64,000 bases of DNA from Avibacterium paragallinarum (GTDB lineage: Bacteria > Pseudomonadota > Gammaproteobacteria > Enterobacterales > Pasteurellaceae), in NCBI RefSeq assembly GCF_900450705.1, contig NZ_UGHK01000001.1, positions 1 through 64,000 on the forward strand, written 5' to 3'. Position 1 is the stretch's first letter. Each line of letters starts with the position of its first letter. The notes beneath the pieces were generated by a model. The model saw nothing but the letters and a program-made list of their open reading frames with translations, made no database searches and had not been told where the DNA came from. Positions 33,789 to 41,364 of the stretch are shown one piece after another. The position numbers were made by a program, and so were the translations under genes.

Positions 33789-34916
33789 ATGTACCCTTAT
33801 GTACGAATTAACGCCCTTAATCAATTAAGTGGCCCGACAAAAGAAGTTGAACGCCACGCCCTATTTGTTGGCGTGGGTGAAACCAATAAAGAGAAATTGA
33901 TTGCGATCACCCCTGACAGTGATTTAGACAAGGTTTTTGGCACAACTGAAACCGAGTTAAAAAAACAGGTGCATACCGCGATGGTCAATGCCAATTCGGA
34001 TTGATACGCCCACGTGTATATTGCTGATGAAAGCGGTTATGACTTTGTCGAGTGCGTGAAAGCGGCTCAAAGTGTGGCAAGTTTTGAATTTTGCGTCAAT
34101 ACCTACACCACGGGCATTGATAAAAGCAAAATCAACGCGTTGCAAACCTTATATAAAGAATTGCTTAATTCCCTTTCTCGTCGCACCTTTTTTATTCAGT
34201 CAATCGGCGGAATTAACGCTGATCCAAGCGAGGGAGAAACGTGGGACGAATATGTTGCAAAACTCGTTACCCTACAACAAGAGATCGTAGCCGAACACGT
34301 TATGCTTGTGCCTAATTTAATGGGCAATGATGTTGGTGCGTTGGCTGGACGTTTAGCCAATTCTGCCGTTTCCGTCGCGGATAGCCCCGCTCGCGTTAAA
34401 ACAGGGGCGTTGGTGAATATTGGTGATAACAAACCGAAAGACAAAGACGGCAATGAAATCACCATTGCACACCTAAAAAGCCTTGAGCAAGCCCGCTATT
34501 CCACGTTTATGTGGTATCCCGACTATGATGGCTACTATTGGTCTGATGGGCGAACCCTTGATGTAGAAGGTGGTGATTATCAAGCGATCGAAAATGTGCG
34601 GGTAATTGATAAAGCGGCTCGTAAAGTGCGATTACTTGCCATTGCGAAAATTGCCGATCGTTCATTTAACTCAACCTCATCAAGTACTGAGTTTCACCAA
34701 ACTTATTTCGCAACCCCTTTACGCGAAATGAGTAAATCCACCCAAATTGCAGGGATCACCTTCCCTAGAGAATGTATGCCACCGAAAGAAGGCGATATCG
34801 TGATTAACTGGATGAATAAAAACGAAGTCAAGATTTATATGAAAGTGCGAACTTATGATTGCCCGAAAGGCATCGAAGTCAATATTTTCTTAGATTTAAC
34901 CACCTTAGGAGATTAA
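33789..34916 (+). pseudogene. Tail sheath protein (P2 FI family) with an in-frame TGA
   Basis: The frame is the same on both sides of a single TGA at 34002-34004: codons 1-71 (YVRINALNQLSGPTKEVER ... MVNANSD) and then YAHVYIADESGYDFVECVKA to 34916. A TGG to TGA change (Trp72 to stop) is the simplest cause; family members have an aromatic residue here. Sheath landmarks: TALQ-like spacing, RKVRLLAIAKIADRSFNST, PRECMPPKEGDIVINWMN. Without read-through the phage has no contractile sheath. Directly followed by the tube gene. Confidence 0.88.
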
Positions 34917-34920
34917 GGCA

Positions 34921-35376
34921 ATGAGTGCAAGAATTTCAGGAATGAACTTTGATATTTATATGTTAGGTCAGCCGATCCACGTGGAGGCGGTGAGCTTATC
35001 CATTTCCGACAACAGTGCAGCGGCGACAAGCCGCGGTGTGCCAGATGGTTTTGTTGATGGTGATGTATCCGCCGAAGGTGAGCTTGAAGTAGATACAAAA
35101 AACTTCGGCAAAATCAAAATGGTTGCGGCTGCCGTAGGCAGTTATCGGGATTTACCCGAAACTGATCTTGTGTTTTTTGCCAAACGAGGCAGCGAACGCC
35201 AAAAAGTGGAAGCCTTCGGCTGTAAATTACTGATTACCGATCTGTTAGATATTGATCCTAAAGGTGGTAGTAAATCCACCCGTAAAATCAAATATTTTGT
35301 AACTAGCCCCGATTTTGTTCGCATTGATGGCGTGCCGTATCTCTCTAGCTACGACACCCGCGATTTAATCGGCTAA
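34921..35376 (+). CDS. Tail tube protein (P2 FII family)
   Basis: 151 residues. P2 FII-like: ISGMNFDIYMLGQPIHVEA at the start, then FVDGDVSAEGELEVDTKNFG and KYFVTSPDFVRIDGVPYL. Starts four bases after the sheath gene. Intact. Confidence 0.88.
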   Translation: MSARISGMNFDIYMLGQPIHVEAVSLSISDNSAAATSRGVPDGFVDGDVSAEGELEVDTKNFGKIKMVAAAVGSYRDLPETDLVFFAKRGSERQKVEAFGCKLLITDLLDIDPKGGSKSTRKIKYFVTSPDFVRIDGVPYLSSYDTRDLIG

Positions 35377-35462
35377 CCCTATTTGGCGACCGTTTGGCAT
35401 TAACATAACAATAATAATAAACACAAGAGAAACGAGTTCGCCAATCTTTTTGAGGTGTACCA

Positions 35463-35696
35463 ATGTTTAACGACATTATCAATTTTTTCAAAACCAATAC
35501 TGCTCCGATTTCAGGATCGGTTGCCGTGGCTTTTGGCAGCTTATCGCCAAATGAAGCCGCAGCGATTGCCAGTATTGTTTTTGGTTTTTGCACTATCGCA
35601 ATGAATTTTTATTTTAAACATCGTGAGCTGAAACTACGTAAACAAGAAATCGAAAGGAAATATCGCAATGAAAATGAGCCAAAAAACAAACCATAA
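35463..35696 (+). CDS. Holin
   Basis: 77 residues. Two hydrophobic segments (APISGSVAVAFGSL and AAAIASIVFGFCTIAMNFYF) followed by a charged C-terminus (KHRELKLRKQEIERKYRNEN), the class II/HP1-like holin layout. It starts the lysis cassette and overlaps the endolysin start by 29 bases. Confidence 0.8.
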   Translation: MFNDIINFFKTNTAPISGSVAVAFGSLSPNEAAAIASIVFGFCTIAMNFYFKHRELKLRKQEIERKYRNENEPKNKP

Positions 35697-36201
35697 AGGA
35701 TTATTAATGTGTGCGGTTTTCGCTGTGCTTGCCCTTGTTGGAGCGAAATATAGCCAAGATTTACGCACCAGCCCGCAAGGTTTGCAACTGATTGCCAACG
35801 CAGAAGGCTGTGTACGCAATCCTTATCAATGCCCAAGTGATGTGCTAACGGTAGGTATCGGCACAACGGACAACGTAGAAAAAATTAAGCCGAATAAAAT
35901 TTATTCCCCTGATGAGATCGCCCGCTTGTATGCCAAAGGGATTAAACAAGCAGAACAATGCGTAAACCAACACGCCAACGGGCAAGCAATGCCACAAGGG
36001 GCATTTGATGCCTTGGTAAGCATTACTTACAACGTAGGCTGCGGAAAAATGCAAAAAAGTACCCTGTTTAAACTCGCCAAACAAGGTTACAGCCCCGCAA
36101 TGTGCGATCAGTTTTCCCGCTGGGTTTATAGCAATGGGAAACCACTCAAAGGGCTTGTGGAACGCAGAAAACAGGAGCGTGATTTATGTTTGGGCGTTTA
36201 A
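35668..36201 (+). CDS. Endolysin with signal-anchor (SAR-type lysozyme)
   Basis: 177 residues. An N-terminal weakly hydrophobic segment (GLLMCAVFAVLALVGAKY) is a likely signal-anchor-release sequence. The muramidase domain follows with the Glu-8-Asp-5-Thr triad in AEGCVRNPYQCPSDVLTVGI. Similar to HP1 and P1 type lysozymes that are exported by Sec and then released. Overlaps Rz by 16 bases. Confidence 0.9.
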   Translation: MKMSQKTNHKGLLMCAVFAVLALVGAKYSQDLRTSPQGLQLIANAEGCVRNPYQCPSDVLTVGIGTTDNVEKIKPNKIYSPDEIARLYAKGIKQAEQCVNQHANGQAMPQGAFDALVSITYNVGCGKMQKSTLFKLAKQGYSPAMCDQFSRWVYSNGKPLKGLVERRKQERDLCLGV

Positions 36202-36527
36202 GTTTCGCAGATATTGGCTTGTTTGTTGTGATGTTATTTGGCGTGTTACTGACGGCATTTTTAAGCAGCCAAAACAGCCGCTTAAAACAAGAAAATAGTG
36301 TGCTTAGCCAACAAGTTAGCCAATTTGAAAAACAAGCCATTGCTACAAATCAACGCTTGTTAAAACTGCAAGAAATGGCTGAACTTGCCACAAAAAAAGC
36401 AGAAAAAAACACCGCACTTTATCAACAACAAAAAAACGCATTAAAGGTGGCAAATGAAAAACATAAAAACTGGGCTAATCAGCCTGTGCCTGATGATGTT
36501 ATTCGGGTGTTCAACACAATCCATTAA
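36186..36527 (+). CDS. Rz-like inner-membrane spanin
   Basis: 113 residues: one N-terminal transmembrane helix (IGLFVVMLFGVLLTAF), then a long coiled coil (SSQNSRLKQENSVLSQQVSQ; MAELATKKAEKNTALYQQQ) and the end KNWANQPVPDDVIRVFNTI, the usual W-A-x-x-P-x-P-x-x-V motif of Rz-type proteins. The Rz1 gene is embedded in its 3' end. Confidence 0.85.
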   Translation: MFGRLSFADIGLFVVMLFGVLLTAFLSSQNSRLKQENSVLSQQVSQFEKQAIATNQRLLKLQEMAELATKKAEKNTALYQQQKNALKVANEKHKNWANQPVPDDVIRVFNTIH

Positions 36528-36714
36528 CACGGCTCAAGCGATTATTTGCCCGATTGTAGCAAGTTGCGATCGCCCGACGTTTTCAATTAGAACCAATGGC
36601 GATTTAGTCAATGCCTTAATAGATTATCAGCACAATTTGAGCCAATGCCAATTAGCTAACCGTACATTAAAGCAGTGTATTAGCGACTACAACCAATTTT
36701 TACAACAACAATAA
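36454..36714 (+). CDS. Rz1-like outer-membrane spanin lipoprotein
   Basis: 86 residues. Signal peptide with lipobox LMMLFGC (cleavage before Cys19), then a short periplasmic part with several Cys. It starts inside the Rz gene in another frame (overlap 74 bases), the classic nested Rz/Rz1 arrangement. Confidence 0.8.
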   Translation: MKNIKTGLISLCLMMLFGCSTQSINTAQAIICPIVASCDRPTFSIRTNGDLVNALIDYQHNLSQCQLANRTLKQCISDYNQFLQQQ

Positions 36715-36735
36715 GAAACCAAAAGGAAAAACACA

Positions 36736-37035
36736 ATGAAAAATGAAGCAACCCAATTACTTGAAAAATTCGGCATTAAAAATACGCTTACCGTTGAAAT
36801 TAACGGCATTGAATTAACTTTTAATCGTGATGATGCCGCGTTTGACGCGTTTACGAACGAAGTCGAAAAAGACAACCGTATCACGCCGATCAAAGATTAT
36901 CTGCTTGCGACAATCAGCAAGGAACACAAAGAAACCTTGTTGCAAATTATTCATTTGCCGGGTGTGGCGTTGGCGTTAAATGAAAAAGTGGGTCAAGCCT
37001 TTATCGCTGACATTGAAGTTAAAGTAAAAAACTAA
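36736..37035 (+). CDS. Tail assembly chaperone E (P2 gpE-like)
   Basis: 99 residues (TVEINGIELTFNRDDAAFDA, then LPGVALALNEKVGQAFIADI). It sits just before the tape measure gene, the fixed place of the E/E' frameshift pair in P2-like phages. Its last codons AAA AAC TAA form the slippery sequence A AAA AAC, so a part of ribosomes should slip by -1 and make the longer E' form. Confidence 0.8.
   Translation: MKNEATQLLEKFGIKNTLTVEINGIELTFNRDDAAFDAFTNEVEKDNRITPIKDYLLATISKEHKETLLQIIHLPGVALALNEKVGQAFIADIEVKVKN
37026..37032 (+). promoter_or_regulatory. Programmed -1 ribosomal frameshift site (A AAA AAC)
   Basis: The heptamer A AAA AAC at 37026-37032 is in phase with the E frame, right before its TAA stop, and is the strongest class of bacterial -1 slippery sites. 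The -1 frame opens as LIERVERLEQNGYAQAIALR. Stimulatory structure downstream not resolved by eye. Confidence 0.75.
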
Positions 37036-37219
37036 TTGAGAGGGTGGAACGGTTGGAGCAAAACGGCTACGCACAAGCGATCGCCTTGCGTATGCACTAT
37101 TTACCGCACGCCGATAACCACCCTCAAAATTTAGCCCGTGCCTTATGGCTAGACAAAAGGCACTGGGAGAATATGGCGAACACCGTCGCAAATGGGATAA
37201 GCAAATGTTTTTAGGGTAA
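37032..37219 (+). pseudogene. E' extension reached by -1 frameshift, with a further indel
   Basis: After the slip the -1 frame reads LIERVERLEQNGYAQAIALR and then MHYLPHADNHPQNLARALW, good protein, up to about 37148, and stays open to TAG at 37212-37214. Beyond 37148 a different frame (ARQKALGEYGEHRRKWDKQM, stop at 37217-37219) is the one that looks coded and ends four bases before the tape measure gene. So the extension appears to carry a one-base deletion near 37148, in addition to the programmed shift. Confidence 0.6.
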
Positions 37220-37222
37220 AAG

Positions 37223-39316
37223 ATGGCAATTAAAGGCTTGGATTATGTAATCCATTTAACCGACAAAATGACTGGTCCACTCAAAGGCGTAAGCAAAGGC
37301 GTTGATAATTTTGTTAGCAAAACAAAATCCGCAATGAGCAATATTGCAATGGGTGGGGCGGGGCTTTTTGCGGTGGGTAAAAGTATGCAAGCCGCCTTAA
37401 TGCCCGCAATCGAGATGGATAGGGCTTTAGGTGAGGTGGCTTCTCTTGGTGTGGCTGATAGTGCGATTGAGAAACTTCGCAATACAGCCACCGAATTTGC
37501 CGTGGAGTATGGCAAAGATTCCGTTGAAGTGGTGAAATCTGCCTATGGCATTAAACAAGCCTTCGGAGAACTTTCCGATCTTGAATTAAGCGGTTTAACC
37601 AAAACCACAAATGTAATGGCAGCAGCAATCAAAACCGACGCGAATAGTGCCAAAGATTACCTTTCCCGCCTTTACAGCATTTACAAAAACGAAGCAGACA
37701 GTGTGGGCAAAGTGCAATGGGCCGAAAAAGTCGCCTCACAAACAGCGATCGCTACAACCCTATTTAAATCCAGTGTTACTGATATTGAAGCGGGTTTTAA
37801 AACCGTTTCAGGCACAGCCCAAAAAATGGGCGTTTCTCTTGGTGAACAAATGGCGGTGATCGGTCAGTTAGGCGATAAAGTGGATACCACAAAAGCAGGA
37901 AAACAATTTGAAAGTTTCTTACTAGGGCTTGATTCCGCCGAGAAGAAACTTGGAATGAGCTTTCACGACAACAACGGCAAACTACTTAGCACCGACAAAA
38001 TTTTACGCAAATTAAAAGCCAAGTTTGGCGATGTAACCAAACATCGGGACATTTTGAAAAAAGCCTTTGGCGGTGATGGAGCTTACAAGTTTATTGCCAA
38101 TATGATCGACGAAAGCGATCGACTTGGATCAAACATTGACAAACTCGCCAACGTGAAGGGAATGGACGCAGTGAGTGCTCAAGCTCATAAGATGACGGAC
38201 GTATGGGAACAGCTAGAAGCCTTAACCAAGGGGATCGCGATTTCTCTTGGTTCATCACTTCAGCCCGTACTCTACCCTATCTTAAGTAAAATTGTTGGAA
38301 TTGGTAAAGGCTTTTTAGAATGGCTTAATACTTATCGCAATATTGCCCGTTGGATTGGTTATTTATTCAGTGCCTTAATAGGGTTTGCCGCGGTTGGACC
38401 TGTGATTATGACCTTAAAAGGTATTTTCGGGCTTTGGTGGGGATCAATGAAAGGGGCTTGGGCAATCATTACAAAACTCGCACAAGCGACAAAACTCAAT
38501 ATTGTGCTTAATAAACTTTGGGCGGCGACAATGTGGGTAATTAACACTGTAATGAAAGTGATCTCCATTGGTGCACGCTTAATGTGGGCGGCGGTAACGG
38601 GCCCTATTGGTTTGGTGATTGCGGCGATTGCCTTAATTGGTTATGCCATCTATGCCAACTGGGACAAAATCAAAGCCGCTTGTTTAGCAGGCTGGGAATG
38701 GCTCACGGCACAATGGAACGCCTTTACGCAGTGGCTTTCTGAACTTTGGGGAAGTTTCAGCGGTGTGCTAGCGGAATTGTGGGATGGTATTTCTGCCGTA
38801 TTTACGGATTTATGGGCGGGTATTCAAAACGGTTGGGATCAAGTGGTGGCGTTTTTCTCCAACATCAGCCCGTTAGAGAGTTTTAAAAAATTAGGCAAAG
38901 GGCTAATTGATATTTTTACGAACGCGTATAACAGCCTAAAAAATAGCCTCATCGAAATGGTGAATTGGCTGATTGAGAAGCTGAATAAATTGCCGGGCGT
39001 GAATATTGATTTAATCCCAACTGTTAGCACGGAAAGCACAAATAGCCCGCTAACAGGTGCAGAAAAAATGGCGAGCTTAAGCCATTCACTGAACGCGGCA
39101 AACCTTGCCGCAAATGCAGGCAATACCGCGGTCTTGCCGTCACTTCCTGACGCGGTGAAACCGAAAACCGAATTTAAGCAAGGCTTTTTGGCAAACAAAA
39201 ACATTTCAAATCAAACCTCGCACACCGTGAATTACGGTGGAGTAAATGTGTATGCCAATGATCCAAAGGCATTTGAAAAACAAATGCAGGATAGAACCGC
39301 ACTTGGAGCTGCTTAA
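37223..39316 (+). CDS. Tail tape measure protein (prophage 2)
   Basis: 697 residues. TP901/P2-type tape measure: KGLDYVIHLTDKMTGPLKGV at the start, MDRALGEVASLGVADSAIEK, then hydrophobic segments in the middle (residues about 375-480, including YLFSALIGFAAVGPVIMTL and GPIGLVIAAIALIGYAIYA), Trp-rich repeats (WDGISAVFTDLWAGIQNGWD) and a short C-terminus. It sets tail length and forms the DNA-ejection channel. Intact, unlike its counterpart in prophage 1. Confidence 0.93.
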   Translation: MAIKGLDYVIHLTDKMTGPLKGVSKGVDNFVSKTKSAMSNIAMGGAGLFAVGKSMQAALMPAIEMDRALGEVASLGVADSAIEKLRNTATEFAVEYGKDSVEVVKSAYGIKQAFGELSDLELSGLTKTTNVMAAAIKTDANSAKDYLSRLYSIYKNEADSVGKVQWAEKVASQTAIATTLFKSSVTDIEAGFKTVSGTAQKMGVSLGEQMAVIGQLGDKVDTTKAGKQFESFLLGLDSAEKKLGMSFHDNNGKLLSTDKILRKLKAKFGDVTKHRDILKKAFGGDGAYKFIANMIDESDRLGSNIDKLANVKGMDAVSAQAHKMTDVWEQLEALTKGIAISLGSSLQPVLYPILSKIVGIGKGFLEWLNTYRNIARWIGYLFSALIGFAAVGPVIMTLKGIFGLWWGSMKGAWAIITKLAQATKLNIVLNKLWAATMWVINTVMKVISIGARLMWAAVTGPIGLVIAAIALIGYAIYANWDKIKAACLAGWEWLTAQWNAFTQWLSELWGSFSGVLAELWDGISAVFTDLWAGIQNGWDQVVAFFSNISPLESFKKLGKGLIDIFTNAYNSLKNSLIEMVNWLIEKLNKLPGVNIDLIPTVSTESTNSPLTGAEKMASLSHSLNAANLAANAGNTAVLPSLPDAVKPKTEFKQGFLANKNISNQTSHTVNYGGVNVYANDPKAFEKQMQDRTALGAA

Positions 39317-39317
39317 T

Positions 39318-39650
39318 ATGGATAAGCTGTATTTTGACTTATTGATCAAAAACGAAGATTTAACCTTAGATAGCGGCGGCTTGCCGATATTATGCTACAA
39401 CCAGCAATCTATCGCCCAAGATATTAAGCACGCGATTTTGGAAAGTGGCTTGGCGACGCAATTAATCGCGGAACGGAGCAAAATTTTACGCCGCGATATT
39501 ATTTTGCAAATGATTTTTTTAGCTGAAGATGATGAACGGCTTATCCCTGGAACTATCACGATTAAGGAAGAAAGCCCGAACCGCTTATTTTTAACCGCAG
39601 AAACCTATGATTTTGGTTCGATCAATTTAGGAATTAACGTCAATGAGTAA
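39318..39650 (+). CDS. HP1-type small tail protein (DUF2590-like)
   Basis: 110 residues from ATG 39318, one base after the tape measure stop. YFDLLIKNEDLTLDSGGLP, then ILRRDIILQMIFLAEDDERL and a C-terminal beta-rich part. It is the gpW/gp25-place gene of HP1-like phages, between tape measure and J. It overlaps J by eight bases. Its role is likely in the baseplate. Confidence 0.65.
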   Translation: MDKLYFDLLIKNEDLTLDSGGLPILCYNQQSIAQDIKHAILESGLATQLIAERSKILRRDIILQMIFLAEDDERLIPGTITIKEESPNRLFLTAETYDFGSINLGINVNE

Positions 39651-40812
39651 TGAATTTAAACAAATCCTTGTTGATTCAGGATTACCCACAGAAGAAAGCG
39701 AAATTCGCCAAGAATTTGAACGGCTCACACAGCAAGAGGGGCTAATCACTAACACTAGCCGAATGTCGCCTTTTTGGCGTTTAATCTCCGCAGTTGCTAT
39801 TCAGCCTGTGAAATGGCTTACTCATCATTTAATCAGTGAAATTTTGCCGAATTTATTTGTAAAAACCGCAAAGGGAAAATGGTTACAGATTCAGGCTTGG
39901 GCGGTGGGATTGGATTTTAAAGAAGCAACCAAAGCCGAGGGGGAAATCACCTTTTACAAACAAAGCGATCTCACGCCGATCATTATTCCACAAGGCACAA
40001 TCGTACAAACCGAGCGAATTAATGGGGTGATTTTTAGAGTTATCACCACGGCGGCAACGGAGATCCCCAAAGGCTCAATCAGCGGAAAAGTTCCCGTTAT
40101 TGCGGAAGCTGCAGGCAGCGATTATAACCTTGCGTCAGGCTACTATCGCATTTTACCCGAACCCATTAACGGCATTGAAAGCGTACTCAATGAAGCCGAA
40201 TGGTTGCTTACACCGGGATCAGATAAAGAAACCGACGAAGAGTTACGCCAACGCTATCGCACGCAGTTTTCTAGTGTGGGACAACATCATATTGATAGCG
40301 TTTATCGCGGAATGATAGCCAAAATTGCTGGGTTATCTGTGGATCGTATTTACTTTAAACACGACGCACCAAGAGGACCGGGAACAGCGAACGCCTATCT
40401 TTTATTAGATACGGGGGTAACCAGTCAGCCTTTTGTCGATCGCGTTAATCACTATGTTCGTGATGAGGGATATCACGGACACGGGGACGATTTACTTTGC
40501 TTTGCAATGCCTGAAACGCAACATCGTTTAACCTGTAAACTTTATTTTGCTCCTAGCCAAAATGTGAGCGAATTAAAACAAACTGAAATTAAAACCCAAG
40601 TAGAAAATATGATCCGCTGTGCATTCCGCGAAAATAATAATTATGCGGTAACTAAAACCTATCCGCACAGCCGCTTTTCTTGGTCGCGGTTAGGTGAAGA
40701 AATTCACGAAGCTCAACCGTTGATTTCCTCAATTATTTGGGGACAACAGGATATTTTGAGCGATCTCGCTATTCCACGCATTCAATCTTTAACGGTGAGT
40801 ATAGAACAATGA
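39643..40812 (+). CDS. Baseplate J-like protein (HP1 type)
   Basis: 389 residues. Baseplate J family: [20 protein letters not shown] (beta strand core), [20 protein letters not shown] (the D-E-E-x-R-x-R motif), then [19 protein letters not shown]. It forms the wedge of the HP1 baseplate. Overlaps the next gene by four bases. Confidence 0.87.
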   Translation: MSNEFKQILVDSGLPTEESEIRQEFERLTQQEGLITNTSRMSPFWRLISAVAIQPVKWLTHHLISEILPNLFVKTAKGKWLQIQAWAVGLDFKEATKAEGEITFYKQSDLTPIIIPQGTIVQTERINGVIFRVITTAATEIPKGSISGKVPVIAEAAGSDYNLASGYYRILPEPINGIESVLNEAEWLLTPGSDKETDEELRQRYRTQFSSVGQHHIDSVYRGMIAKIAGLSVDRIYFKHDAPRGPGTANAYLLLDTGVTSQPFVDRVNHYVRDEGYHGHGDDLLCFAMPETQHRLTCKLYFAPSQNVSELKQTEIKTQVENMIRCAFRENNNYAVTKTYPHSRFSWSRLGEEIHEAQPLISSIIWGQQDILSDLAIPRIQSLTVSIEQ

Positions 40813-41339
40813 TAAAAATAACCTTGCCTTTTTGGTTGGATAAAGGCGAATTAAATAAAATCGCCCGACTTTTTGAAAAATGGTGGGCTTATAGTTTAAG
40901 GATGTTATCCACGCCATTTTCAATCTTTGACGAAGAAAAATGCAGTGAAACTATTTTAAATTTCATTGCGTATTCTCGTGATATTGAACGTTTCAAGGGT
41001 GAACCCTTAGCCCTTTATCGTAAGCGGGTCAAATATGCCTTTTTAAATGCCAAAGACGCAGGCAGCAAAATGGGATTTATCCGTATTTTTGACCGTTTAG
41101 GAATTGGATACGTTGAAATTGAAGAGCGTTTTGATTTAGAAAATTGGGATGTCATTAAAATTAAACTTAATGACTCACAACTTGCAAAAAATCCCGAATT
41201 ATTAATGTTAATTATTCGCAAATATGGGCGAACTTGTCGCCGATATACGTTTGAAGTAATGACAAATAATAAACTCACCATTTATCACGGTGAATTTGAT
41301 TGTGATTATCGTGCGTATCATTTTAAAGCCAACGTATAA
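40809..41339 (+). CDS. Tail protein I-like (HP1 type)
   Basis: 176 residues from ATG 40809, overlapping the J stop. Sequence [20 protein letters not shown], then [20 protein letters not shown] and [15 protein letters not shown]. It has the place and size of gpI but little similarity to prophage 1's I; the HP1-type family is meant. It should link baseplate and tail fibre. Confidence 0.7.
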   Translation: MIKITLPFWLDKGELNKIARLFEKWWAYSLRMLSTPFSIFDEEKCSETILNFIAYSRDIERFKGEPLALYRKRVKYAFLNAKDAGSKMGFIRIFDRLGIGYVEIEERFDLENWDVIKIKLNDSQLAKNPELLMLIIRKYGRTCRRYTFEVMTNNKLTIYHGEFDCDYRAYHFKANV

Positions 41340-41364
41340 CAATAATAAAAATAAGAGGTGAAAA

